This document shows positions 8,075-17,088 of a DNA stretch of 64,000 nucleotides, piece after piece. This DNA is from Sulfitobacter undariae (GTDB taxonomy: Bacteria; Pseudomonadota; Alphaproteobacteria; Rhodobacterales; Rhodobacteraceae). The stretch lies in contig NZ_JACIEI010000005.1 of assembly GCF_014196805.1 (NCBI RefSeq), forward strand, positions 1 through 64,000, in the 5' to 3' direction. Numbering within the stretch: the stretch's first letter is position 1; each line of letters begins with the position of its first letter. A program made the translations under genes and the position numbers. The notes beneath the pieces are model-generated. The model searched no databases, was not told where the DNA came from, and was given only the letters and a program-made list of their open reading frames with translations.

Positions 8075-9075
8075 AGGTAATTTACAAGTGAAAGCTGGGA
8101 CATACGTGATGTTATGGCGTAAAGGCTTTGTAATTGAAATTGGACTTGCTCCAGTTCTGTCGCGGCCTGGTAGGGATCAATTGATAGAAGTTCACTGCGG
8201 GCCAACTCTATTGTGGTTCTCTGGGTACTTTGCTGAACACTCAACGCTTCGATTTGGTGTTCGGAGTAACCGACCATTGATTGTAAATCGATTATAGCAG
8301 CGTTGGAGTTTAGGGTGTTGACGGCAGTTTTTTGAAAGAGCTCGCCTTGTTGCGCCCGCGTTAGGCCAAGGGCGGGATCATCCGCCAATGCTGCTACAGT
8401 GAGGTTGAGCAATGTGTCACGCAACGCCGGATTATCTGCACGTAATTCAAATTGCGCAGCCTCTTCATCAGATAGGGAAACAGGCGCAAGTGACTTATCT
8501 GAACCGAGATAACCAAGTGTGGAAAAACCTGCTGGGTCGGCGAACCATGCTTGGGCTGCCGCTAACATGTCGTCGACGCTGCCTGCTCCTGCCATAGCTC
8601 CTCTCAGGGCTGATAGAAGCTCTTCGGACGAAGCAACTGGACTCGTGCCCGTCGCGGTGCCTGAAAATATTGTGCGGCCACCAAGGCTGGTGTTCAATGC
8701 GCCAATAACTTGGCCGAGTGCAGTCTTAGCTTCTTGGATGATAATGGTGGAAGTATCGCCGTACCCAGTGTTGCTTGCTGTCAGCAGGGTCGCCTGAAAG
8801 GAAGAGTTCACGGCACTGATGTGGGTCAATGCGGTTTGCACACCTCCTGCAAATTGCCCGGCTTCAAGTGTTGCAAGGCTGTAGCTTTCCAACTTGCCTA
8901 AGCTTCGCTCTAGATCATTCAGGTATTCAGTGTTGCCTGCTGCAATATCTCGAATGTCAGCGATTTGTCCGGTAGATATCTCAAGTGTAAGTCTTTGGAG
9001 CTGTTGTTTGAGAGATGTATTTTGCGATTGCATGACGTATGAACGAGCACCATCGCCCATTGAATTGATTTTCAT
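8071..9075 (-). CDS. flgL: FlgL, hook-filament junction protein
   Basis: This 334-residue protein starts MKINSMGDGARSYVMQSQNTSLKQQLQRL. Its terminal helices are related to flagellin; the C-terminal one contains AATELEQVQFQLQSLYAITSRMSQLSLVNYL. The middle region has the flagellin-like GGRTIFSGTATGTSPV turn. Its position directly after flgK makes FlgL (HAP3) the natural assignment, since flagellin proper lies elsewhere in these genomes. It connects the hook to the filament. Its start is one base from the flgK stop. Confidence 0.92.
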   Translation of the reverse strand: MKINSMGDGARSYVMQSQNTSLKQQLQRLTLEISTGQIADIRDIAAGNTEYLNDLERSLGKLESYSLATLEAGQFAGGVQTALTHISAVNSSFQATLLTASNTGYGDTSTIIIQEAKTALGQVIGALNTSLGGRTIFSGTATGTSPVASSEELLSALRGAMAGAGSVDDMLAAAQAWFADPAGFSTLGYLGSDKSLAPVSLSDEEAAQFELRADNPALRDTLLNLTVAALADDPALGLTRAQQGELFQKTAVNTLNSNAAIIDLQSMVGYSEHQIEALSVQQSTQRTTIELARSELLSIDPYQAATELEQVQFQLQSLYAITSRMSQLSLVNYL

Positions 9076-9076
9076 T

Positions 9077-10519
9077 TCACAACCTCGTCACTGTTTCAAG
9101 CATAGCATCGGCTGCCTGTATTACGCGGGCATTTGCTGCATAAGATTGTTCCAGTATCAGCAAATTTTGTAGTTCTTGATCCGTATCCACCCCCTCGGAT
9201 AATTGTAGTTGTGTGAGTTCAGCCAAGCGGGCGGAGCTAAAGCTGAGATTTTGCTCAGCACCACTGCGGCTAACAGCGAGCAAGCCACTGAAACTTGAAA
9301 ACAAGTCTGCTGCCGCTAAAGTGCCGGTTCCAAAACTTCCCGAAGCTGGCATGCGGGATTCTTCAAGCGCGCCACGTAAATCGTTCAAAAGTGTTGCATC
9401 GCCAACTGCGCCGGGCGTTGTTGCCCCCAAACCATCCCTTAACTTCCAAACGTCTCCTCCAGTTGCGGTGTCAACCGCACTGTTTAGGGTTAAACGTGAA
9501 CTCAGGCCGACTTCGTTGATTGGGTCAAAACTTGCGTTCGCATCTGTGAAAAGACCCGGATCACCTGCGGCACGTGTTGTATCCAAGGCAGGGTCGGAAA
9601 AGCGCTCAATTAAGTCCCTGCTAAGTGCATCAAGCTGCGCTTGTGCTTGTACGCCATAGACATCTCGAACCTCAAAATATCCCCCGAGGCTACCGCCTCC
9701 AAGTGCTGTGGAGCGCAATACATCCTGACCATTTAGTGTCAGGCCTGACAGTGTATTTGCCTCCAGCGTTTGGTACGCAGTAACTGTATTCTGTTTCTCA
9801 AATCCGATGGTAACAGCGGAAATGTCCAGCAGGCTGGCGCCACCTTCGGTATAAATTGCAACGGCGCCGTTATCGCGTGGCACCACATTGATCGGGACGA
9901 TGGAGCCGATTTCATCGAGAATGGCTTGTCTTTGATCTAAAGAGGCAAGGCTGCTCCCGCCTTTTGCCTGTGCCGTTGCGATTTGTATGTTAAGTTGTTC
10001 GACCTGCTCCAACGCCATGTTAAGATATGAGACTTCCAGTGCGATTTGCGTGTCCGCATTACTGCGCATGCCTTGCACTTGGGCCGAAGCCTGGCTCAAG
10101 CTGCTTGCCAATTGCTGGGCGTCCGTTACGACTTGAGCCAATCTTTCCACTGCGTCGGGCCTGCTGGCGGCGGCGATAAGGCTTTCTTCAAATGCGCCAA
10201 GGTGCCCACTTAATCCGTCAGCATCGCCCGCGATACCTGTTACGGATTCAAAGTCGCGCAAGAAGTCGACAATGACTTGGCTGTTTTGCTGGGCTGCATT
10301 AGCGATCCGGCGATCCGACACAATGCTATCGTTCATTTGCCTGTTTATGCCGTCTATATTCACACCCGAAGCACCGTACCCAAGTGTAGAAAGCTCTAAA
10401 CTACGCTTCCCGTAACTTGGGGTGAGTGCATTGGAGATATTGGTAGAAACAATTTCTGTACCGCGTGCTGCGGCACGCAATCCGGAAATCGCGGCGTTCA
10501 TGGCTCCTGTGATCGACAT
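9077..10519 (-). CDS. flgK: FlgK, hook-associated protein 1
   Basis: The 480-residue product begins MSITGAMNAAISGLRAAARGTEIVSTNISN, the hook-rod N-terminal signature with the ISNA motif. It ends with ELQNLLILEQSYAANARVIQAADAMLETV, the conserved C-terminal helix. The long alpha-helical region around residues 85-200 and the region FDPINEVGLSSRLTLNSAVD are typical of FlgK. It is the first junction protein between the hook and FlgL/filament. It lies 58 bases after flgE in the same leftward operon. Confidence 0.95.
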   Translation of the reverse strand: MSITGAMNAAISGLRAAARGTEIVSTNISNALTPSYGKRSLELSTLGYGASGVNIDGINRQMNDSIVSDRRIANAAQQNSQVIVDFLRDFESVTGIAGDADGLSGHLGAFEESLIAAASRPDAVERLAQVVTDAQQLASSLSQASAQVQGMRSNADTQIALEVSYLNMALEQVEQLNIQIATAQAKGGSSLASLDQRQAILDEIGSIVPINVVPRDNGAVAIYTEGGASLLDISAVTIGFEKQNTVTAYQTLEANTLSGLTLNGQDVLRSTALGGGSLGGYFEVRDVYGVQAQAQLDALSRDLIERFSDPALDTTRAAGDPGLFTDANASFDPINEVGLSSRLTLNSAVDTATGGDVWKLRDGLGATTPGAVGDATLLNDLRGALEESRMPASGSFGTGTLAAADLFSSFSGLLAVSRSGAEQNLSFSSARLAELTQLQLSEGVDTDQELQNLLILEQSYAANARVIQAADAMLETVTRL

Positions 10520-10577
10520 GTGCTTCCCCTTGGATCAAGCTTTTAGGAGGACACTGCCTCCCCTATTATGCACCAAA

Positions 10578-11879
10578 TCAACGTTTGATGTTGGTGGTTT
10601 CCTGCAACATCTCATCCACTGTTTGGATGACTTTGGCGTTTGATGAATACGCGCGTTGTGTCTGGATCATCGATGTTAATTCGCTAGCAACATCAGTGGT
10701 CGATTCTTCACGTCGATAAGCAAGGACTTCACCTGTTGGCCCGTCACCGGCATCCCACATAAAGAAAGACCCACTGTCGATCGAAGGTCGATAGGTTTGC
10801 GAGTCTAGTGCAATCATGCCGTTTGGATTGGGTACATCTACCAATGGGATTTGGTAGATCGTGCGTGTGACACCAGTGTCAAAAGTGGCGTGAACATAGC
10901 CATTAGCATCCACGTTGACGCCGGTCATGTTGCCTACAGGTGTTCCGTCTCTCGTGATGGCTACTGGGGCAAATGAATCTGACAGTTGGGTGAGGCCGTC
11001 ACTTTGGCCTATAACGCCGATTTCAATCTCGATTGGCCCACCATCAACGTTGACAATAAATGTACCTGTCGTGCCGTCATATGCGCCGCCCGACACTGTT
11101 GTCACCGATGCCAGTGTACCACCTGCCGTTCGATCGTCTGAAAACGTCAGCACATATTCCCCGATGGTCACGTTTGGATCATTCGAGTCGGTGAGGGTCA
11201 TCGTCCATTGGTTTGAAGCGCCTGTTGCTGGTACTGTGGGCGTGAACAGGACATTCACATTTTCGGAGGTGCCTAGATTGCCATAGTATTCCACGGTCAG
11301 CGGTTGTTCCTCAACGGGGGCACCTGCCACGGTGGCAGTCGCTGGTAGGTTAACACCAAGTGTCATCCGTGTAGTCGGTTGGCCTGTCAGCTGGTTGATT
11401 TTGATCTGCACTGGCTCCAGCCCATCGTCCGTATCGCGAGAGGGGGCAGCGAAAGTGCCATCCGCTTGTGCAGGCCAGCCCAGCAAAACCAAACCGGAAG
11501 ATGTGGTAAGGTACCCTTCCGCATCGGTTGAGAATGATCCTGTCGAAGTGAGCAGCATGTTGGTTTCGCCATTGCCAACATTCAAATCCGATACTTTGGC
11601 TACAGGTAACATACCGCGCCCGCGGACTGCCAAATCTGTTGCGTTTGCAGTTGATATCAACGACCCGCCCAAATCAATCTGTCGGCTGGTTTCTGCCCGT
11701 ACACCGCCTGCTGAATAGGTGCCGCCACTTTGCGAAATCACCATTGACTGAAAATCAGTTTCGACCCGTTTGTAGCCGTAGGTAGATGAGTTTGCGATAT
11801 TGTCCGAGATTCCGGCCAATCGCGTTGCATTGGACTTTAGCCCTGCTACCCCTGCGTTTAGGGACGATGAAATTGTCAT
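10578..11879 (-). CDS. flgE: FlgE, flagellar hook protein
   Basis: I place the start at the ATG at 11879 (MTISSSLNAGVAGLKSNATRLAGISDNIANSST) because AAAGGCG lies 7 bases upstream. A start 8 codons earlier is possible but has no better signal. The 433-residue protein has the hook/rod signature SDNIANSSTYGYKR, a large variable middle domain rich in Thr, Gly and Val (residues about 160-330) as usual for hook proteins, and the C-terminal helix ELTSMIQTQRAYSSNAKVIQTVDEML. It forms the universal joint of the flagellum. Confidence 0.95.
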   Translation of the reverse strand: MTISSSLNAGVAGLKSNATRLAGISDNIANSSTYGYKRVETDFQSMVISQSGGTYSAGGVRAETSRQIDLGGSLISTANATDLAVRGRGMLPVAKVSDLNVGNGETNMLLTSTGSFSTDAEGYLTTSSGLVLLGWPAQADGTFAAPSRDTDDGLEPVQIKINQLTGQPTTRMTLGVNLPATATVAGAPVEEQPLTVEYYGNLGTSENVNVLFTPTVPATGASNQWTMTLTDSNDPNVTIGEYVLTFSDDRTAGGTLASVTTVSGGAYDGTTGTFIVNVDGGPIEIEIGVIGQSDGLTQLSDSFAPVAITRDGTPVGNMTGVNVDANGYVHATFDTGVTRTIYQIPLVDVPNPNGMIALDSQTYRPSIDSGSFFMWDAGDGPTGEVLAYRREESTTDVASELTSMIQTQRAYSSNAKVIQTVDEMLQETTNIKR

Positions 11880-11967
11880 AGACACGCCTTTCTGATCTGC
11901 CATTTCTTGTTCTGAAGCAAAGCATATCCGGACAGGTTTAATGCGGCGCTAACAGATAAAATGCGCT

Positions 11968-12831
11968 CTATTTTCCTGGTTCAGGGACATCGCGTAGCAG
12001 AACAATCTCGATTCGGTCGTTGCGCAGTGACATTGGGTTTCTGACCAGAATTTCACGATCAGCATGGCCCGTTACGCGCTGAATGCGCATGGGGTCGATG
12101 CTTTGCGCCTCCAATAAAAGACGCATCTGCGTCGCGCGGTTCTGGGATAGGCCCCAAACGGTGTTTTCTTTCAGAGTAATGGGTTGCGCGCGCGTGTGTG
12201 CTTCTACTGCGATTTCATTCGTTACAGTTTTACTGACTTGCGCAATCACGCTGATAAGAGCGGTCAACAAGGGCGTCGGCTCACTGCTATTCGTCTCGAA
12301 AATAGGTCTCTCAGCTGTGGAAAAGGCTTCGATTACCAAGCCTTCATCCGTAATACGCGTTGTGATGTGTTCCAGCGGGTTTTCCATTACCGATGATTCG
12401 CCGCCATGCCCTTTGAGCAGTTCAACAAGAGTTTCGAAGAGTTCGGTTTGTGCGTCTGCTGTATCGGTGGAAGGTGCGCTGTCTATTGCGCCACGCGCCT
12501 TGTCTTCACTGGTGGCGCGATTGGCGGAAGCACCAGTGCCCTCCTGCGAAAGGGTCATCTCTGAAAAGATGCTGTCCCCTGAAAATACGCCCTCTCCACC
12601 GCCGGATATCCGCGCAATTGGAATGGTTGGCGAAAAGTAATCGGCAAGCCCTTTTCGTTGCTGTTCAGTTGTTGCGTTCAGCAACCACATCAGCATAAAA
12701 AATGCCATCATTGCGGTCACAAAGTCCGCATATGCAACTTTCCATGCACCACCATGGTGCCCGCCGCCTTTAATGATCTTTTTACGCTTAATGATAACCG
12801 GCGCGAGATTTGCATTCGCACTCATATTCAC
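11968..12831 (-). CDS. motB: MotB, flagellar motor stator protein
   Basis: The 287-residue protein has a basic N-terminus (IIKRKKIIKGGGHHGGAWK) followed by one transmembrane helix (about residues 31-51). That helix carries the proton-channel Asp at about residue 36 in VAYADFVTAMMAFFMLMWLL. Then comes the plug-like segment EQQRKGLADYFSPT. The C-terminal OmpA-like peptidoglycan-binding domain is visible in LSQNRATQMRLLLEAQSIDPMRIQRVTGHADRE. It anchors the MotA/B stator. motA is not adjacent, which is common in this group. motB heads the leftward hook operon. Confidence 0.95.
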   Translation of the reverse strand: MNMSANANLAPVIIKRKKIIKGGGHHGGAWKVAYADFVTAMMAFFMLMWLLNATTEQQRKGLADYFSPTIPIARISGGGEGVFSGDSIFSEMTLSQEGTGASANRATSEDKARGAIDSAPSTDTADAQTELFETLVELLKGHGGESSVMENPLEHITTRITDEGLVIEAFSTAERPIFETNSSEPTPLLTALISVIAQVSKTVTNEIAVEAHTRAQPITLKENTVWGLSQNRATQMRLLLEAQSIDPMRIQRVTGHADREILVRNPMSLRNDRIEIVLLRDVPEPGK

Positions 12832-12888
12832 CCGATCCCATCAATACAGATGCAAGCGTTATTAAAGCCCTAAGAGCGGTATTGGTGG

Positions 12889-12903
12889 TTAGCAGCGGGT
12901 TAA
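12889..12903 (-). promoter_or_regulatory. possible CtrA half-site pair upstream of motB
   Basis: On the minus strand this reads TTAACCCGCTGCTAA, i.e. TTAA-N7-CTAA, one base from the alphaproteobacterial CtrA consensus TTAA-N7-TTAA. It lies 58 bases upstream of motB. CtrA controls flagellar genes in several roseobacters and in Caulobacter. A single site of this size can arise by chance, and it also lies before the divergent MFS gene. Confidence 0.3.
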
Positions 12904-12940
12904 GCTTGCTCTTATGAAGCAATCACGATTAGGTCGTTAA

Positions 12941-14158
12941 ATGGATACTTTGGCCACTGATACCCGCTACTCTTGGACGCGCCTTGTGTTGACGCTTTTG
13001 GTCGGGACCGTGATCAACGCTGGGATGTGGGCGATCATTGTGATCATGCCTGCGGTTGAAGCCGAATTTGGCGGCAGTCGCGCGATGGCGTCTTTGCCCT
13101 ATACGCTGACAATGATCGGGTTTGCGATTGGGAATTACGCGATTGGGCGTGCTGTCGATCGCTTCGGAATAACACTGACTTTGACCGTTGCCGCAATCGC
13201 GACCGCAGCGGGTTATGCTCTGGCGACGTTATCTAGCTCTTTGCTCATGCTGTCTCTGGTGCAATTATTGGTTGGCTTTGCTTCGGCGGCAGGGTTCGGG
13301 CCGCTGATCGCGGATATCTCACATTGGTTTGTGCGCCGTCGCGGCATTGCCGTTGCGATTGCTGCGTCGGGAAATTACCTATCTGGCGCGATTTGGCCCA
13401 TTCTGTTGGCTAATGTCTTGCAGGAAAGTGGCTGGCGCTCGGTCTATCTTGTCATGGCGATTGTGACGGTTGTTTTAGTGCCGCCGTTGGCTCTTACCTT
13501 GCGCCGCCGCGTGTCCGAAGAAACACAGGCCGCAGCCGAAACAGCTTCGGTGTTGAATGCAAAGTCATCGGGTCTTTCGCCGCGTGCGTTGCAGTATCTA
13601 CTGGGGTTGGCTGGGATTGGGTGTTGCGTGGCTATGTCCATGCCGCAGGTCCATATCGTGGCGCTTTGTGTGGGGTTGGGATTTGGCCCTGCTGTTGGGG
13701 CGCAGATGTTGGCGCTGATGCTGCTGGGGGGCGTTGCTTCGCGTATCGTGTCGGGATTACTTGCTGATCGGCTGGGTGGAGTGCGCACGCTTCTTGTCGG
13801 GTCTTTTCTGCAATGCCTCGCATTATTTTTGTATCTGCCTGCAGGGGGCATGGTTTCTCTCTATTTGGTGAGCATGGTCTTCGGCCTGAGCCAAGGGGGT
13901 ATTGTGCCCAGCTATGCGCTGATTGTACGTGAATACATGCCTGCGAAAGAAGCAGGAGCACGCGTGGGCTTTGTCATGATGGCGACAATTTTGGGCATGG
14001 CGCTGGGCGGTTGGATGTCGGGCTGGATTTATGACGTCAGTGGTTCGTACACGCTCGCGTTTGTAAACGGGATCATATGGAACGGCGGGAACATTGCGAT
14101 CATGCTTTGGTTGTTGTCGCGTAGCCGCCCCCGCACGCCCAAGGGCATACCAGCCTAA
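12941..14158 (+). CDS. MFS transporter, monocarboxylate/oxalate-formate antiporter type
   Basis: The 405-residue protein shows about 12 hydrophobic helices and the MFS loop motif after helix 2 (GRAVDRFGITLTLT), repeated in the second half as LLADRLGGVRTLL. The region SHWFVRRRGIAVAIAASGNYLSGAIWP resembles the monocarboxylate/OxlT branch, where WF.xRRGxAxG is conserved. Substrate cannot be read from sequence. It stands alone, divergent from motB and convergent with trhO, whose stop lies one base away. It is probably unrelated to the flagellar genes. Confidence 0.85.
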   Translation: MDTLATDTRYSWTRLVLTLLVGTVINAGMWAIIVIMPAVEAEFGGSRAMASLPYTLTMIGFAIGNYAIGRAVDRFGITLTLTVAAIATAAGYALATLSSSLLMLSLVQLLVGFASAAGFGPLIADISHWFVRRRGIAVAIAASGNYLSGAIWPILLANVLQESGWRSVYLVMAIVTVVLVPPLALTLRRRVSEETQAAAETASVLNAKSSGLSPRALQYLLGLAGIGCCVAMSMPQVHIVALCVGLGFGPAVGAQMLALMLLGGVASRIVSGLLADRLGGVRTLLVGSFLQCLALFLYLPAGGMVSLYLVSMVFGLSQGGIVPSYALIVREYMPAKEAGARVGFVMMATILGMALGGWMSGWIYDVSGSYTLAFVNGIIWNGGNIAIMLWLLSRSRPRTPKGIPA

Positions 14159-14159
14159 C

Positions 14160-15050
14160 CTACCATTTGCGTCGTTTGCTCAGAGCGATTTGCTTTTGAC
14201 GTTCGCGAAAGCGGTTTTTGTCGTCTTCCGACGTTTCAGTCACGCAGTTGTGGCAACTCACGCCCTCTTCGTATTCGCTCCGTTTGGTGTCTGCGGGCAG
14301 GATCGGGCGGCGACACCCAAAGCACAACATATGCGGCCCGGGTTTCAATCCGTGTTCAACGCTGACGCGGTTATCAAAGACAAAACATGACCCGTCCCAT
14401 GTGCTCTGTTCGGCAGGGACTTCTTCCAGATATTTCAGAATGCCACCTTTGAGGTGAAACACGTCTTCGACGCCTTGACCAAGCAGATAGTTGGTGGATT
14501 TTTCGCAACGGATACCGCCCGTGCAGAACATGGCGATTTTCTTGTTATGGAAACGCTGTTTGTTCGCCTCCCACCACGCGGGGAATTCGCCAAAGCTGGC
14601 TGTTTGCGGGTCAATCGCGCCTTGAAACGTACCGATGGCCACTTCGTAGTCATTACGCGTATCAATCACGGCGACATCATCGCGGTTGATCAGGTCATTC
14701 CAATCCTCCGGCGCCACGTAATGTCCGACGCTGGCGGTTGGGTCCACGTCGGGTTGACCCATGGTGACGATCTCACGCTTGAGACGGACTTTCATCCGGC
14801 CAAAGGGCGGCACATCGGATTCTGCATATTTATGCTCAAGATCGGTACAGCCGGGTAGGGCGCGCAGATGGGCAAGCACGGTATTCACCGCCGCCATAGA
14901 TGGCCCTGCGATCGTGCCATTTACCCCTTCTCGGGCCAGCAACAAGGTGCCTGTTATCTCTTGCTCCAAGCACAGCTTGAGCAGGGCGGGCTTGATTGCT
15001 TCGGGGTTTTCGAAGCGGGCGAAATGATAGAGTGCGGCAATGGTATACAT
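14160..15050 (-). CDS. trhO: TrhO, tRNA uridine-34 hydroxylase (rhodanese-domain protein, formerly YceA)
   Basis: This 296-residue protein has the family's N-terminal ferredoxin-like domain (MYTIAALYHFARFENPEAIK, with LLAREGVNGTIAG) and a rhodanese domain whose active-site Cys lies in AMFCTGGIRCEKSTNYLL (near residue 180). A C-terminal Cys-rich tail carries CFGCRRPI and VSCHNC. Family members add a hydroxyl to wobble uridine in tRNA on the way to 5-methoxy- or 5-carboxymethoxyuridine. It is monocistronic and its stop abuts the convergent MFS gene. Confidence 0.93.
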   Translation of the reverse strand: MYTIAALYHFARFENPEAIKPALLKLCLEQEITGTLLLAREGVNGTIAGPSMAAVNTVLAHLRALPGCTDLEHKYAESDVPPFGRMKVRLKREIVTMGQPDVDPTASVGHYVAPEDWNDLINRDDVAVIDTRNDYEVAIGTFQGAIDPQTASFGEFPAWWEANKQRFHNKKIAMFCTGGIRCEKSTNYLLGQGVEDVFHLKGGILKYLEEVPAEQSTWDGSCFVFDNRVSVEHGLKPGPHMLCFGCRRPILPADTKRSEYEEGVSCHNCVTETSEDDKNRFRERQKQIALSKRRKW

Positions 15051-15142
15051 GGGAAATCAAATAGGCTGCACAGGGGCTGTTGTGCAAGTGGTACCTAGGC
15101 TAAAATGACTGCGACATAAATATCCAAGCAGTGAGGTCTTCC

Positions 15143-15736
15143 ATGCATGCGCTTCTCGTCATCGACGTTCAGAATGATTTTTGCCCCAGTGGTGCGCTGG
15201 CAGTTGCAGGGGGAGATGAGATTGTCACAGGCATTAACGCGCTGATGGCGGATTTCGATGCAGTGGTGCTTACGCAAGACTGGCATCCGGCTGGCCACTC
15301 CTCATTTGCATCCAGTCATGACGGTAAGGCACCCTATGACATGATGAAAATGCCTTATGGCGACCAAGTGCTTTGGCCCGATCATTGTGTTCAGGGCACG
15401 GATGGTGCGGCGTTTCATCCTATGTTAGAGACTGATCGCGCCGATTTGATTATCCGTAAAGGATACAATCCCGCTATCGACAGCTACAGCGCCTTTTTTG
15501 AAAATGACCATAAAACCCCGACGGGGTTAGAGGGATATTTACGCACACGTGGCATTACAGAAGTGACAGTGGTGGGGCTCGCACTGGATTTTTGCGTTAA
15601 CTTTTCCGCCGTCGATGCGGCAAAGCTGGGCTTCAAGGTGGCGGTGCGCCGTGACCTGTGCCGCGCCATTGATCTTAACGGTTCATTGGCCGAGGCGACT
15701 GCCGGAATGACAGCCGCAGGCGTCGCGCTAGACTAA
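15143..15736 (+). CDS. pncA: PncA, nicotinamidase
   Basis: The ATG at 15143 follows a GAGG ribosome-binding site and gives 197 residues (MHALLVIDVQNDFCPSGAL). A GTG 12 bases upstream is less likely. The isochorismatase-fold catalytic set is present: Asp in IDVQNDF, Lys in IIRKGYNP and Cys in GLALDFCVNFSAVDA. The metal-binding DWHPAGHSSF is characteristic of nicotinamidases. The enzyme deamidates nicotinamide to nicotinate for NAD salvage. pncB, the next step of the pathway, follows after 59 bases. Confidence 0.95.
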   Translation: MHALLVIDVQNDFCPSGALAVAGGDEIVTGINALMADFDAVVLTQDWHPAGHSSFASSHDGKAPYDMMKMPYGDQVLWPDHCVQGTDGAAFHPMLETDRADLIIRKGYNPAIDSYSAFFENDHKTPTGLEGYLRTRGITEVTVVGLALDFCVNFSAVDAAKLGFKVAVRRDLCRAIDLNGSLAEATAGMTAAGVALD

Positions 15737-15795
15737 CCGCTTGCCCCTTTTTACAGCATAGGCCACAAATCAACGGCCTAACGGAGCCTTTATTC

Positions 15796-17088
15796 ATGGT
15801 AGATATCGCCACACGCGTCTGGAATCACAAATGGAAGATTGACCCAATCGTGCGGTCTCTCATTGATACAGATTTCTATAAGCTTTTGATGTGCCAGTCT
15901 ATTTTTAGAAATAAGCCTGATACGCAGGTGACATTCAGCCTGATCAACCGCTCTAAAGATATACCGCTGGCCGATCTGATCGATGAAGGCGAATTACGCG
16001 AACAATTGGATCATATCCGCTCGCTCAGCCTCAGCCGTGGGGAATCTACGTGGCTGCGTGGCAATACTTTCTACGGCAAGCGCCAGATGTTCCGCCCTGA
16101 TTTTATGGAGTGGTTTGAAAACATGACGTTGCCGCCCTATCACCTAGAGCGGAAAGGCGATCAGTATGAGTTGACGTTCGAGGGCAAGTGGCACGAGGTC
16201 ATGCTGTGGGAAATTCCCGCCCTTGCGGTGTTGATGGAATTGCGTGGCCGTGCCGTTTTGAATGGCATGGAAAAATTCGAGCTTCAGGTTCTTTATGCAC
16301 GTGCAATGACACGGGTTTGGGAAAAGGTTGAGGCACTGCGCGATGTACCTGACCTGTCCATCGCTGATTTCGGTACGCGCCGCCGCCATAGCTTTTTGTG
16401 GCAAGATTGGTGTGTGCAGGCGATGAATGAGGGGCTAGGGACCAAGTTCACTGGCACCTCCAACTGCAAAATTGCGATGAAGCGCGAGCTGGAAGCAATC
16501 GGCACCAACGCACATGAGCTGCCAATGGTCTACGCCGCCTTGGCCGAGGACGACGCAGCACTGTTTCAGTCGCCCTATAAGGTGCTTGAGGATTGGCACG
16601 AAGAGCACGAAGGCAATCTACGTATCATCCTGCCCGATACATACGGCTCGCAAGGGTTCTTGGATCACGCGCCAGATTGGCTGGCTGGTTGGACAGGGAT
16701 TCGCATCGACAGCGGTGATCCCGCAACAGCCGCGCAGCAAGCGATTGATTGGTGGAAGTCCCGTGGCGAAGATCCGCGTGATAAACGTGTCATCTTTAGT
16801 GATGGTTTGGACGTGGCTAAGATTAAGGAACTGCATGCCCAATTTGCGGGTAAAACGGCAATTTCCTTTGGTTGGGGTACGCTGCTGACCAATGATTTCC
16901 GAGGGCTGGTGCCGGATGATGCCCTGTCTCCGTTCAGCCTTGTCTGTAAGGCCGTGAAGGCCAATGGCAAACCGACTGTGAAGCTGTCTGACAACCCGAA
17001 CAAGGCAATGGGTCCGGCGGATGAGATCGAGCGGTACAAACGTGTATTCGATCTGGGCGACCAGACTGCGCAAAAGGTGATTGTATGA
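15796..17088 (+). CDS. pncB: PncB, nicotinate phosphoribosyltransferase
   Basis: At 430 residues it matches the proteobacterial PncB length. Conserved segments include DTDFYKLLMCQSIF near residue 25, RGNTFYGKRQMF, LSIADFGTRRRHSFLWQ, FTGTSNCKIAMKRELEAIGTNAHE and IRIDSGDPATAAQQAIDWW. It converts nicotinate and PRPP to nicotinate mononucleotide in the Preiss-Handler salvage route, directly using the PncA product. ACGGAG precedes the ATG. The stop region overlaps the next gene by 4 bases. Confidence 0.97.
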   Translation: MVDIATRVWNHKWKIDPIVRSLIDTDFYKLLMCQSIFRNKPDTQVTFSLINRSKDIPLADLIDEGELREQLDHIRSLSLSRGESTWLRGNTFYGKRQMFRPDFMEWFENMTLPPYHLERKGDQYELTFEGKWHEVMLWEIPALAVLMELRGRAVLNGMEKFELQVLYARAMTRVWEKVEALRDVPDLSIADFGTRRRHSFLWQDWCVQAMNEGLGTKFTGTSNCKIAMKRELEAIGTNAHELPMVYAALAEDDAALFQSPYKVLEDWHEEHEGNLRIILPDTYGSQGFLDHAPDWLAGWTGIRIDSGDPATAAQQAIDWWKSRGEDPRDKRVIFSDGLDVAKIKELHAQFAGKTAISFGWGTLLTNDFRGLVPDDALSPFSLVCKAVKANGKPTVKLSDNPNKAMGPADEIERYKRVFDLGDQTAQKVIV

